Shown here: positions 9,723 through 17,868 of the stretch, piece by piece
Layout: the number at the start of each line of letters is the position of its first letter
Position numbering within the stretch: the stretch's first letter is position 1
Source of the DNA: an uncultured Lachnospiraceae bacterium
GTDB taxonomy: Bacteria; Bacillota; Clostridia; Lachnospirales; Lachnospiraceae
Direction of reading: 5' to 3'
Assembly: GCA_910586405.1 (NCBI GenBank)
Contig: CAJUII010000001.1
Span: 1-38,332 of the forward strand
DNA length: 38,332 nucleotides
The notes under the pieces: generated by a model
Told to the model about the DNA's origin: nothing
What the model saw: only the letters and a program-made list of their open reading frames with translations
Database searches by the model: none
Program-made: the position numbers and the translations under genes

Positions 9723-11121
9723 AGAAAAAGAGTTAGTAAAAAATACAATTATATTATCGCTGGGCAATTTTTTGCCACAGCTTACGTCACTGATCACGCT
9801 GCCAATCTTGACAGCTTTTATGACGAAAACAGAGTTCGGGACATATGATTTGATCAATACAGTTGTATCACTACTCATGCCAATCATAACAATTCGCGTG
9901 GAGTCGGCGGCATTTCGGTTTATGATAGAGTACCGCAACGATCAGGAAAAGTCGAGTCAGGTCGTTTCCTCCATTTTATTTTTTAGTATAGTTTCTTCCG
10001 CAATAATCACCGTGGTGAGCATTTTCATCTTTTATCCGGTTGCGCTCAGGGATAAGGTGTTGATTATAATCTATATTATCTTTCACATTGTCCTATCGGA
10101 TTTGATGCAGATCGCCAGGGGGTATTCGCTGAATGTCCGCTTTTCTTTGGCTGCAATTATCAATTCTGTAGTATATATGTTCGGAGCGATACTGTTCATA
10201 CAGATTGCCAAATTGGGATTGACAGGAGTGCTGCTGTCACTCATCGTGGGAGAAATCATTGCGGCGTTGTTTTTGGCTGTTTCTATGAAATTAAACAGCG
10301 TCTTTTCCTATCAATATTTTTCCTTCAAAATGTTAAAGGAAATGATTCGATATTCATGGCCCTTAGTGCCAAATTCCCTGTCATTATGGGTAATGAATCT
10401 GTCCGACCGACTGATTGTCACGACATTTTTGGGATTGGAACAGAACGCAGTCTATACTGTTGCGAATAAAATTCCGAGTTTGATGGGAACTGCACAGGGA
10501 ATCTTCGCGTCAGCATGGCAGGAGAATGCTTCAATTGCCATATCAGACAAGGATTCGGATGAATACTACAGCAAGATGTTTGAGAGCTTTATCTGCGTAT
10601 TGACTGGAATATTGTGTGGGCTGATCGGATGCACGCCAATATTGTTTGATCTGATTATCAGAGGGGATTATGGGGAATCTCATCCTCAGACAGCAATTCT
10701 TTTTGCCGGGATGTTTTTCTCTGCGATCTCTTCGTTTTTTGGCGGCATCTACGTAGCACATAAGCATACGAAAAGTGTTGGGATGACCACTGTTGTCGCA
10801 GCAGGTATCAATTTTCTTATCAACATCTGTTTTGTAAAGAATATCGGACTCTACGCGGCGTCCATTTCAACCTTGGTGAGTTATGCGATACTGACGATAT
10901 ATAGGATGATTGATGTGCAAAAATTTCAAAAGATTCAATATTGTTACAAAAAGTATCTGTTTTGTATAGGGGTGATGGGCATTATGTGCGGAATTTATTA
11001 TGTGGATCTCTTTTATTTGAACATATTGAACTTTATTGCAGGAGTTAGTATTGCGTTTCTCTTAAATCGCAAGATGGTTCTCCATATTGTGAAAAGTATG
11101 ATGAAAAAGATCATGAGGTAA
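9715..11121 (+). CDS. Wzx-type oligosaccharide flippase (copy 1)
   Basis: A 468-residue polytopic membrane protein of the polysaccharide transporter (MOP/Wzx-like) superfamily with about 12-14 hydrophobic helices. It starts KNTIILSLGNFLPQLTSLITLPILTAFMT and has the middle signature WPLVPNSLSLWVMNLSDRL and later VANKIPSL. It likely flips a polyprenyl-diphosphate-linked repeat unit from the inner to the outer face of the membrane. The ATG lies within the last codons of the pyruvyl transferase gene, giving tight coupling. The closest relative in the window is the flippase at 21250-22674, with long identical stretches such as VANKIPSL, SWQENAS-like and IGLYAAS. Confidence 0.93.
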   Translation: MGREKELVKNTIILSLGNFLPQLTSLITLPILTAFMTKTEFGTYDLINTVVSLLMPIITIRVESAAFRFMIEYRNDQEKSSQVVSSILFFSIVSSAIITVVSIFIFYPVALRDKVLIIIYIIFHIVLSDLMQIARGYSLNVRFSLAAIINSVVYMFGAILFIQIAKLGLTGVLLSLIVGEIIAALFLAVSMKLNSVFSYQYFSFKMLKEMIRYSWPLVPNSLSLWVMNLSDRLIVTTFLGLEQNAVYTVANKIPSLMGTAQGIFASAWQENASIAISDKDSDEYYSKMFESFICVLTGILCGLIGCTPILFDLIIRGDYGESHPQTAILFAGMFFSAISSFFGGIYVAHKHTKSVGMTTVVAAGINFLINICFVKNIGLYAASISTLVSYAILTIYRMIDVQKFQKIQYCYKKYLFCIGVMGIMCGIYYVDLFYLNILNFIAGVSIAFLLNRKMVLHIVKSMMKKIMR

Positions 11122-11164
11122 CTGTTGATGGGGGCGTGTGCCAGAGCGCGCATGGGGTATAAAG

Positions 11165-13198
11165 ATGGGAAAAGTTAGAAAAATAATAAATGCGCCAGAG
11201 TTTATTGCGGCAGGCTGTACGCTTGTCTTGTTGCTTCTTTTTCTGTTTACATCGCCCATGCTCTCATTAGCGGGAGATGTCAATATATCAGAATATCTTT
11301 CCTCATCGAAAGTAAAAGCAGGTTTTTTCTTTATTTCACCAGTATTAGCAGGATTTTTGAGGGTACTAAATCATATCTATCGTGCGAATTGGTGGAGTGT
11401 TTTTTCTGTCAGTCAAATGTTTATTGGACTGTTTATTTTCATATGGTTTTTGAATAAACGCTATCGAAATGATGGGTGGATTGTTCGGATTTTATTGTCT
11501 GAATTGTTTAGTATATTTTATTGGGAAGCTATCTTAAAATATGAAGTGAATTTTACACAGACAGCCTGTATTGCCAGTCTTTCAGGCGCATTATTGCTCA
11601 TAGACTGTTGTTGCGAGTACAGACGGAATCGATGGATGAATCATATAAAAGTCGTTTGGAGTATTGGATTGATACTGTTGTCTGGGGCGATACGCTGGAA
11701 AGCGGCACTGTTGATGCTGCCTTTTGAATTAATGGGGCTTTTTTATTTTCTCGTTGTTCCCTGTGCAGATTCGCATAGGGAGAATCATAAAAAATATATG
11801 ATTGCGGCGGTTGTGATGATGACAAGTGCTGTGATGTTTTCGAAAGGATTACATACAGCATATGTTCTGTTGAATCCTGAGTTAGGGGAGTATGTTGAGG
11901 CGAATGCATTGAGGGAGGAGATAGCAGATTATGTTGATCAGTATCCACCCTATGAAGAAGCGAAAATGATATACGAAGAGCGGGGTATAAAACAATCGTG
12001 GATACAAATGCTATATACTTTTTTAACAGGGGATGCAAATCATTTTTCGTCAGAAGATCTGAAGAAAATGGTTGATTTAAAACAGTCTAGTAAAAAGACA
12101 GTGAAGGAGTATGTGGACACACTCAAAGAACACAATCTCATGTGGGCTGCGGTCGGTTTATTCGTATGCGCTATATTGATACGAAAAGGGATGAGAAATA
12201 GTATACTGCCTTTGCTGGGCTGTGTATTTTCTTTCTTTATGGTTTCATTATATTTTGTTTTTATAGGTCGTTTTGAGTGGAGGGTGACAAACGGATGTAT
12301 ATTGGCATGCGTGATTTCATTTGTGATAATGACCTCATACGCTGCCTGCCAAGCTGTGCATGTCAAATTCAATCGGGTTGTAAAGGCAGGGGTCTTAGCT
12401 GCTATGGTAATAATGTTATTGTCTGAAGGTGTCTCTGTCAAAAAAGAAAACAGTATGCTTGTGATGCCCAAAGCATCGGTTCTGAATCAGGATTTAGCAG
12501 ATACACTGGCATATATAGATGCGAACTCGGACATATTGTATCTGACGATTGACAGCGGATTCCGTTATTATAGTGCCTATAATATGTGGGCATATCATGA
12601 TCCAGAATATTTGAACAATAGTTTTTCCCTTGTGACTCATTTTATCCTTGGCGGAAAAGATGTGTTGTCTGACAGGGGAGTAAAGGATCTGTTAAAGGAT
12701 TTGCTAGAGAAGCCAGATATTTATTGCAAATATTCGCCTAAACGCAATAAAGTGTTTTACGATTATTTAAGAGATTATTATGAACCATGTGTGACACTCA
12801 GTGTAGTTGACTCCTTCGGGAAGACGAAATTTTTGAGGTATGCAAAACCAGTGGCAGCAGATCGGATAAAAGAATATGATCTCAAGGTTGCGCTGAAATG
12901 TGTAGATGAATTTTTGGAGGATGAGAGTATTATAGATGAGGTTGCTGTGTGTTTTGAGATCAGTGAAATACAAAATGAATATACGGATTTTTTTCTAAAT
13001 ATTATGGATCATTCATCGGGTGATGTATATTCTTATGGTTTGAAATTAGACCATAATAAATGTAGCGGGCAGATTTTAAGAATGGAGTCAACTTGGGGGC
13101 AAAATATTTCAGTTAATTTGGTCGGACAGGATTTGGCGGGAAATTATGATGTGCTTACAGATATAACGGATATGTTTGTTCAATTCATACAGAAGTAG
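11165..13198 (+). CDS. Unassigned large polytopic membrane protein with extracellular C-terminal region
   Basis: I do not recognise a specific family. The 677-residue protein has a strongly hydrophobic helix near 14-30, several more helices up to about residue 440, and then a soluble C-terminal region of about 230 residues. An asparagine/aspartate-bearing loop (DVNISEYLSS) after the first helix is in the place where GT-C glycosyltransferases carry their acidic motif. The plan therefore suits a GT-C transferase, a GtrII-like protein or a polymerase. It sits between a flippase and a YfhO-family gene. The ATG at 11165 is chosen because the hydrophobic N terminus starts soon after; an in-frame GTG at 11138 adds nine residues without similarity. 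Function is open. Confidence 0.75.
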   Translation: MGKVRKIINAPEFIAAGCTLVLLLLFLFTSPMLSLAGDVNISEYLSSSKVKAGFFFISPVLAGFLRVLNHIYRANWWSVFSVSQMFIGLFIFIWFLNKRYRNDGWIVRILLSELFSIFYWEAILKYEVNFTQTACIASLSGALLLIDCCCEYRRNRWMNHIKVVWSIGLILLSGAIRWKAALLMLPFELMGLFYFLVVPCADSHRENHKKYMIAAVVMMTSAVMFSKGLHTAYVLLNPELGEYVEANALREEIADYVDQYPPYEEAKMIYEERGIKQSWIQMLYTFLTGDANHFSSEDLKKMVDLKQSSKKTVKEYVDTLKEHNLMWAAVGLFVCAILIRKGMRNSILPLLGCVFSFFMVSLYFVFIGRFEWRVTNGCILACVISFVIMTSYAACQAVHVKFNRVVKAGVLAAMVIMLLSEGVSVKKENSMLVMPKASVLNQDLADTLAYIDANSDILYLTIDSGFRYYSAYNMWAYHDPEYLNNSFSLVTHFILGGKDVLSDRGVKDLLKDLLEKPDIYCKYSPKRNKVFYDYLRDYYEPCVTLSVVDSFGKTKFLRYAKPVAADRIKEYDLKVALKCVDEFLEDESIIDEVAVCFEISEIQNEYTDFFLNIMDHSSGDVYSYGLKLDHNKCSGQILRMESTWGQNISVNLVGQDLAGNYDVLTDITDMFVQFIQK

Positions 13199-13266
13199 GT
13201 GTATACAGATTTTACGTTGATGATACGAAGATGTTTTGTTTTTGGAAAAAGAAAGGCGGTGTAGAA

Positions 13267-15912
13267 ATGCAGTTAAACAGGAGTGGAAAAGTAAAGGTGA
13301 ATCAGGGCCTTCTTTGTCATTGTATCATCATGCTTTTTCTGGTGATATTTGTATATTGGAAGTATCTGACAGGACAAAAGACGTATATTTTTACAGATAT
13401 AGCATCTGATTCAGTGGCGCAATCTTATCCAAATCTAATTTATCTGGCACGGGAAATCAGTCTGGGCAATTGGGGAAATCGATGGAACTTTGTAAGTTCC
13501 ATCGGAAATGCGGCGCAGATGATTTTGCCCAAGCTTGCGAATCTCGAAGCTTTTTTTGGCGCAGACCATGTGGCATATCTTATGGGTTTTAATATGGCAG
13601 TGAAGGTCTTTTTATCAGGTGTCTTTTTTTATTTATATCTAAAGAAAATGAAGATCTCTGATACCACAAGCTCCATCTTTGCCTTTTTTTATGCTTTTGG
13701 TGCGCATATGATAATCAGGGGGGCATGGCGGTCTTATCCGAATGAAGTGCTGACCTTTGCCATATGGCTCTATGCGTTTGAAGCCTGGTTTCACAATAGA
13801 AAAAGATGGTGGGGATTGACCCTTGCAAGTGCGTTCTTGTACTTTAATAGTTCAGGGTATTATATTGTACTTTATACGGGCATTTTTGTCGTATATGCGC
13901 TGTTTCGTGTGTTTGCTGACTGGGATTTGCATAAGAATGAGAAAAAAATGATGAGTATAGCCATTTTTGCAGGTGGAATACTATGTGCACTATTGTTATC
14001 ATCTATGGGATGGCTGAGCAGTATCACAACGCAGTTAAAAAGTGACAGGCTTTCGAATGGGACCCAAAAGATGGGAACTTATGACATATCAGATTTTTGG
14101 ACAGCTGCGGATAGTTTAAAGACAGCATTTTACCGAACAATCGGAACAGATCTCTTGAATATCAATGAATTTTGTGGTGCTGGTAATTTTCTTGAAGCGC
14201 CTGCTTTTTATTGTGGTCTCTTGACACTTTTGCTTGTGCCAGTTCTGCTTGTGCAGGCTAAGGGGAAGCGAAGGATAGCTTACAGTATTGGCATAGCAGG
14301 GATGTTTCTATATATTTTCGTAAAGCCTGTGCGTTTTCTGGCAAACGGTTTTGCCAGTCATACGTTTAAACTATCCTCTCTGTGGGTGATGGTTTTGATG
14401 CTCTATATCGCTGCGAGCGGTTTTGATCAACTTCTTGAGGACAGAGAGAAGATCAGACTGAAATGGATTGCGGCAGTGGGCATTGTGATCACAGCGGCGG
14501 CGGGATTGCTGATGATGGATGGCATGAATGGTGTAAAATTAGGTTTTACCATCGTGTTTCTACTGGTTTATGTGGGGATATTCTTTTTTTATAAATATCG
14601 AAGCGTCCCGGCGGTACAGGTAAAGAGGGTTCTGTTAGCGCTTGTTGTCGCGGAAGTTGTGTTTACTTCCTATGATTGTGTCAACAAGCGGGGAACGATG
14701 GATGGCAATCTGTACGAGGATGGGACAATAGACGCGTTGGCTTTTATTGAGGAGCGAAATGGAGATACTGAGGATTTTTATCGGATTGATAAACAGTTTC
14801 AGTCATTTGCGCTCTGTGATTCACTGTATCAGAATTATATGGGAACCACAGCATATATAGGCGGAAGCGGTGACAGGAAAAGTACCGGAAACTTTTATCA
14901 GGCGGTGGCAATGCCGACTTTTGGCGGGAATAACCATAATATGACAGGATTTTCCACATCGACAAAAATCAACACGCTGATGAATGTCAAGTATATTCTA
15001 TCCCAAGTGGATATGAATCCGAACTTTGGGTATGAGAAGATCGGGGAAATAGAAGGGATCTCTGTCTATGAGAATCAGTATGCCCTGCCGCTTGGATACG
15101 TGTATGACCAGTATATGAAACTGGAGGAGTATGAAAAGCTTGGCATAGAGGCGCGCAGAACTGCCTTGCTGACGTTATGCGTGCTGGCGGAGGCGTGCGA
15201 TGCTTACGGCATCACAGAGGCGAAGCCTGTGTCCGAGGAGGAGGCGCTCAATCTGTACGAAGTTCAGACGGAGATGGAAAAGACAGAGAACTGGCTGAAA
15301 GTGGAGCTTCCTGAATGCGCACAGGAGAATGTGAACCTGATCGCGCTGGAGATCGAGAGTGACGGTACGTGTAGTTCGATGATGGAATATTATAATGCCC
15401 AGGGGGATGCGGTGACGACATATATTGGCGTTGCCGGCGGCAGTGATACGTATATTCTGGAATTTAACGACGCACAGATTCAGCAGGTGCAGATTTATGG
15501 CACAAATCAGTATGATATCAAGCAGATCAGATTGTATCAGGTTCCAAAAGAAGTGTACTATCAGGCGTATATTGACGCGTGCGGCGAGTTGCAGAAAAAT
15601 GGTATGATAGTACAGAAGATGGACAGCAATACGATTGCTGGCACGATCGAAAGCAGCAAGGATGGCATGATGACATTTTCTATTCCATACGATAAGAACT
15701 GGCATGTGTATATGGACGGCGAGGAGCAGACACTACAGCCGGTGAATATCGCAATGATGGGAACGGCTGTCACACAGGGGACACATGAGGTTCGATTGAT
15801 TTATCACAAGGAAAATAACTGGGTATGGTATGCAGCGGCGGGAGTCGTATTGTTTGCGGTGGTTATAGTCATTGACATAAGGAACCATTCAAAAATAACC
15901 TGTACATCTTGA
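13267..15912 (+). CDS. YfhO-family membrane protein (GT-C glycosyltransferase type)
   Basis: An 881-residue polytopic protein of the YfhO family. After the first helix comes FTDIASDSVAQSYP, with acidic residues at about 44 and 48, the position of the GT-C catalytic aspartate. About a dozen further helices follow, then a long extracellular region (roughly 480-840) and a final helix near the C terminus. In Bacillus and Listeria, YfhO/GtcA-linked systems glycosylate teichoic acids with lipid-linked sugars. The ATG at 13267 is preceded by GAAAGGCGGTG. The in-frame ATG at 13231 would add 12 lysine-rich residues. The last third of the gene is richer in G+C than the first part. This is the last gene of the first polymer module. 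Confidence 0.87.
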   Translation: MQLNRSGKVKVNQGLLCHCIIMLFLVIFVYWKYLTGQKTYIFTDIASDSVAQSYPNLIYLAREISLGNWGNRWNFVSSIGNAAQMILPKLANLEAFFGADHVAYLMGFNMAVKVFLSGVFFYLYLKKMKISDTTSSIFAFFYAFGAHMIIRGAWRSYPNEVLTFAIWLYAFEAWFHNRKRWWGLTLASAFLYFNSSGYYIVLYTGIFVVYALFRVFADWDLHKNEKKMMSIAIFAGGILCALLLSSMGWLSSITTQLKSDRLSNGTQKMGTYDISDFWTAADSLKTAFYRTIGTDLLNINEFCGAGNFLEAPAFYCGLLTLLLVPVLLVQAKGKRRIAYSIGIAGMFLYIFVKPVRFLANGFASHTFKLSSLWVMVLMLYIAASGFDQLLEDREKIRLKWIAAVGIVITAAAGLLMMDGMNGVKLGFTIVFLLVYVGIFFFYKYRSVPAVQVKRVLLALVVAEVVFTSYDCVNKRGTMDGNLYEDGTIDALAFIEERNGDTEDFYRIDKQFQSFALCDSLYQNYMGTTAYIGGSGDRKSTGNFYQAVAMPTFGGNNHNMTGFSTSTKINTLMNVKYILSQVDMNPNFGYEKIGEIEGISVYENQYALPLGYVYDQYMKLEEYEKLGIEARRTALLTLCVLAEACDAYGITEAKPVSEEEALNLYEVQTEMEKTENWLKVELPECAQENVNLIALEIESDGTCSSMMEYYNAQGDAVTTYIGVAGGSDTYILEFNDAQIQQVQIYGTNQYDIKQIRLYQVPKEVYYQAYIDACGELQKNGMIVQKMDSNTIAGTIESSKDGMMTFSIPYDKNWHVYMDGEEQTLQPVNIAMMGTAVTQGTHEVRLIYHKENNWVWYAAAGVVLFAVVIVIDIRNHSKITCTS

Positions 15913-15919
15913 CTTGTCT

Positions 15920-15934
15920 ATTTCTGAACAGTTC
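15920..15934. repeat. 15-base dispersed word, copy 1 (ATTTCTGAACAGTTC)
   Basis: ATTTCTGAACAGTTC occurs here 8 bases after the YfhO stop and again at 35516-35530 in the leader of the CotH gene. In both places TT follows one base later. Two copies in the small intergenic fraction of the window are unlikely by chance, so this may be a piece of a dispersed element or a shared regulatory site. Copy 2 forms one arm of a hairpin; copy 1 lacks the opposite arm. Confidence 0.45.
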
Positions 15935-16007
15935 TTTAAACTGGTGTAAAAAGTGGAGATAGTGGAGGATAAAAAATATGTCAAGTCTATAATTGGCTGA
16001 AATTTTG

Positions 16008-16016
16008 TGCTATAAT
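16008..16016 (+). promoter_or_regulatory. Extended -10 promoter for the SecB-like cassette
   Basis: TGCTATAAT is a perfect extended -10 element (TGn plus TATAAT). No good -35 box lies 17 bases upstream, as is common for extended -10 promoters. It is 91 bases before the first gene of the three-gene cassette, so the leader would be about 80 bases. This supports independent expression of the cassette from the polysaccharide genes. Confidence 0.6.
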
Positions 16017-16106
16017 GTATAAATTATAGATGTTAAGATTTGACTTTTAAAGATAAAATGTGCTTTAGCAAGTTATTCTGAGATAAAGTGTTGAGGTGTG
16101 GGGAAT

Positions 16107-16553
16107 ATGCAATTGGATAAAGAAATATGTATGAAATTTCCAGTAGTTTTAAGAGATAAATTATTAAATGGAGAAATAGAGTTACCTGACTCTGCTTTGA
16201 TAGAGTATGAAAGCGTATTAACATATAGAGCTGTAGAGCGAAAGGCTGAGGACCACCGGGAGATAACTCGTGATGATTTTAAGTCGTATTTTGAATTAGG
16301 TAAGAAGCCAAAAAAACCCAGAGGAATGAAAGGGGATATTACAAAAGATGCACATTATTTTGGCGTATCGAGTTTTATAGAGAAGGAGATTGTTGAACAG
16401 ATTATGAAATTTCCAAATCCTAACAAGAAGATGGCAGAGGGATATGTATATAAAGAAGGCGGACCACAGGAAACAAAAGACCAACATGTGTGTTGGTGGT
16501 TATATCGGGATGCAGATGTTAGCAGATTTAAGTTAAGGGAGGACGAAAGCTGA
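16107..16553 (+). CDS. Unassigned protein, first gene of SecB-like cassette (candidate toxin)
   Basis: A 148-residue soluble protein with no signal peptide. I do not recognise a named family. Visible features are LTYRAVER (38-45), a basic KKPKKPRG stretch (66-73), HYFGVSSF (83-90), a GGP turn (118-120) and HVCWWLYRDAD (127-137). A YR strand followed by a GVSSF strand and a downstream acid is loosely like the R-S-E layout of ADP-ribosyltransferases, but this is weak. Position supports a toxin or effector role: first in an operon whose third gene is SecB-like, as in TAC systems such as CmdTAC. ATG 16107 is preferred over GTG 16098, since GAGG at 16093 is too close to the GTG. Its stop overlaps the next start (TGATG). 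Confidence 0.72.
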   Translation: MQLDKEICMKFPVVLRDKLLNGEIELPDSALIEYESVLTYRAVERKAEDHREITRDDFKSYFELGKKPKKPRGMKGDITKDAHYFGVSSFIEKEIVEQIMKFPNPNKKMAEGYVYKEGGPQETKDQHVCWWLYRDADVSRFKLREDES

Positions 16554-17224
16554 TGGATAGGGAACTATGCTTTTGTATTGACGACAAAGAGATATATTTA
16601 GAACAGGTATTAGTGGATTATATGGATATTCCTATTTTTTTCATATGTAAAGATAGTTGTCAATTTTATGTAGCATTATGTACAGATGTTGAGGAGCTGA
16701 AATACGTTATTGTGAGTACAGCCGAAGAAGATGTATATAATTTGCTGCATAGTAAAATGCCAATGAGAAATATTATTTTGAATCAGAAACAGTATTGGGA
16801 AGTGTTGTCCGGTGATGATGTCTCATTGGACCAGATAACAAATCATCCGATAAACGATTTGGATATAGCATTACTGCCAGAGGAAAATGCGTGCTTTAAA
16901 ATTTTGACAGAGGAGATGAGGGGATATGTTCAGCAGTTTGACAATGCATTTTGGGACGCTGATCAATTTGACAGAGCTGTAAATCCTGAAGTAGTAGATC
17001 TGAAAATAGAAAATATTCTGTTAGGAGTTGCAGATGGTTCTATAGAGAAATATATAAACTTAGGAGAGTTTTCATGTAAGTTACAGATGATGAATAGAAT
17101 ATTGTGTTATGCCATTGATTTAGGTGGTGAATATATATCGCATGATAAGAAGTCTGTTAAACTGGGAAAGTCTGTCAAGGTAGAAAATTGGAAAAGTAAT
17201 GAAGTGAGCTATGATGCTGCATAG
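16553..17224 (+). CDS. Unassigned protein, second gene of SecB-like cassette (candidate antitoxin)
   Basis: A 223-residue soluble acidic protein. The N-terminal part (about 15-120: YLEQVLVDYMDIPIFFICKD, then YVALCTDVEELKYVIV) looks like a small alpha/beta domain seen in uncharacterised bacterial proteins, possibly the DUF6575 type; that name is from memory and uncertain. The last 35 residues are hydrophilic and lysine-rich. The start codon overlaps the previous stop by one base and has GGGAGG at 16537-16542, so the two genes are translationally coupled. If the operon is a toxin-antitoxin-chaperone system, this is the expected antitoxin position and its C terminus would be the chaperone-addiction region. 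No DNA-binding motif is visible. Confidence 0.72.
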   Translation: MDRELCFCIDDKEIYLEQVLVDYMDIPIFFICKDSCQFYVALCTDVEELKYVIVSTAEEDVYNLLHSKMPMRNIILNQKQYWEVLSGDDVSLDQITNHPINDLDIALLPEENACFKILTEEMRGYVQQFDNAFWDADQFDRAVNPEVVDLKIENILLGVADGSIEKYINLGEFSCKLQMMNRILCYAIDLGGEYISHDKKSVKLGKSVKVENWKSNEVSYDAA

Positions 17225-17238
17225 GAAGTAGGATTATC

Positions 17239-17640
17239 ATGGAAAATAAGGAAACGTTTCAAAGCGTATTACAGTTAGATAAAATTGTGTTTGATAAAAT
17301 TGAATTTAAGAGATTAGGATTTTCTTCTGAAAAGGAGCTTGAACTGGAAATCCAGTCCAATATATCCCAGAAACAGAATGCAGAGATATATCGGGTTACA
17401 TTAATTCTAAAAGGTAATAAACCTGAAGAATATATTTTCGAAATCAGTCTGACCGGATTTTTTTCGTTTGAAGCAGAAAATATAATTCAAGAGGAGCTGA
17501 AAAATACATTGGTTACGAAGAATGCAATCGCAATTTTAATGCCTTATCTAAGAAGTGAGGTTTCATTGTTAACTGCACAGCCGGGTATAGAGTGTGTTGT
17601 TTTGCCTGCTTTTAATATTAATAAAATTTTAGAAGATTAG
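17239..17640 (+). CDS. SecB-like chaperone
   Basis: The 133-residue protein fits the SecB fold and length. It has an N-terminal beta strand DKIVFDKIEFKRLG (14-27), a central strand YRVTLIL, the conserved ISLTGFFSFE (69-78, matching the QAGIFSI region of SecB), the helix motif NAIAILMPYLRSEVSLLT (95-112, matching the ILFPYARECITSMV region) and LPAFNI (122-127, matching LAPVNF). Classical SecB keeps preproteins unfolded for SecA in proteobacteria. Solitary SecB-like proteins elsewhere often serve as chaperones for antitoxins (TAC systems). It starts 14 bases after the previous stop behind GGAAGTAGGA. Given the neighbours, an antitoxin-specific chaperone is more likely than a general export role. 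Confidence 0.8.
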   Translation: MENKETFQSVLQLDKIVFDKIEFKRLGFSSEKELELEIQSNISQKQNAEIYRVTLILKGNKPEEYIFEISLTGFFSFEAENIIQEELKNTLVTKNAIAILMPYLRSEVSLLTAQPGIECVVLPAFNINKILED

Positions 17641-17643
17641 GGT

Positions 17644-17742
17644 ATGCCTCCAAAATATCAGGCACTGTATGCTTTAGTGATGGCATATGCCCTATATTCT
17701 ATTGGACCTGAAATGCAGGAGACAACTGAGGAGACAGATTAG
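17644..17742 (+). CDS. Possible 32-residue small protein after the SecB-like gene
   Basis: A 32-codon ORF starting 3 bases after the SecB-like stop. The peptide has a hydrophobic, aromatic core (YQALYALVMAYALYSIG) and an acidic tail (ETTEETD). There is no strong ribosome binding site (AGGG is too close), so translation would need coupling to the previous stop. Its composition is of the kind SecB-type chaperones bind, so it could be a small chaperone client or extra cassette component; it could also be chance. It contains the 10-base palindrome GGCATATGCC. Confidence 0.35.
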   Translation: MPPKYQALYALVMAYALYSIGPEMQETTEETD

Positions 17743-17748
17743 AGATTG

Positions 17749-17775
17749 TTGACTTAATTTTTTATATGATAGAAT
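17749..17775 (+). promoter_or_regulatory. Promoter for second polymer module
   Basis: TTGACT (17749-17754) and TAGAAT (17770-17775) are separated by 15 bases, with a TG at 17767-17768 that makes an extended -10. It lies 94 bases before the GT2 gene at 17869 and just after the SecB-like cassette, so the second polymer module can be transcribed on its own. The short spacer lowers confidence. Confidence 0.5.
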
Positions 17776-17868
17776 GAAGATAGTAAAATATGGAAAACAT
17801 GATAAAGCAGGGGACGTTTATTTGAGATCAGTTCGGTTATTGAATATGCAGCCTGTAAGGAGATAGAG

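Larger units (their letters stand above)
15913..16106. other. Intergenic region between YfhO gene and SecB-like cassette
   Basis: A 194-base AT-rich spacer, long for this tightly packed locus. It holds the 15-base ATTTCTGAACAGTTC word at 15920-15934, shared with the CotH leader, then a GGAGG followed by an ATG at 15978 that opens only four codons, and an extended -10 promoter at 16008-16016. No rho-independent terminator with a T run is visible after the YfhO gene, so some read-through into the cassette is possible. Confidence 0.7.

Noticed and set aside
11598..12471. Long minus-strand open frames opposite the 677-residue membrane protein gene
   Set aside because: They lie opposite a well-supported gene, lack ribosome binding sites and family motifs, and are expected shadows.
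15925..15943. CAGTT-CTTTA-AACTG hairpin after the YfhO gene as a terminator
   Set aside because: Five-base AT-rich stem without a following T run.
15978..15992. ATG with a good GGAGG site opening a very short frame before the SecB-like cassette
   Set aside because: It ends after four codons. It could be a remnant of a lost gene start, but nothing downstream in the frame supports a gene.
17682..17691. Perfect 10-base palindrome GGCATATGCC
   Set aside because: It lies inside the possible small ORF, is too short as a stem-loop, and has no T run, so neither a terminator nor an operator is supported.
17774..17866. 30-codon ORF overlapping the leader of the second GT2 gene
   Set aside because: It begins inside the predicted -10 box, so it would not be on the main transcript, and its peptide has no notable features.
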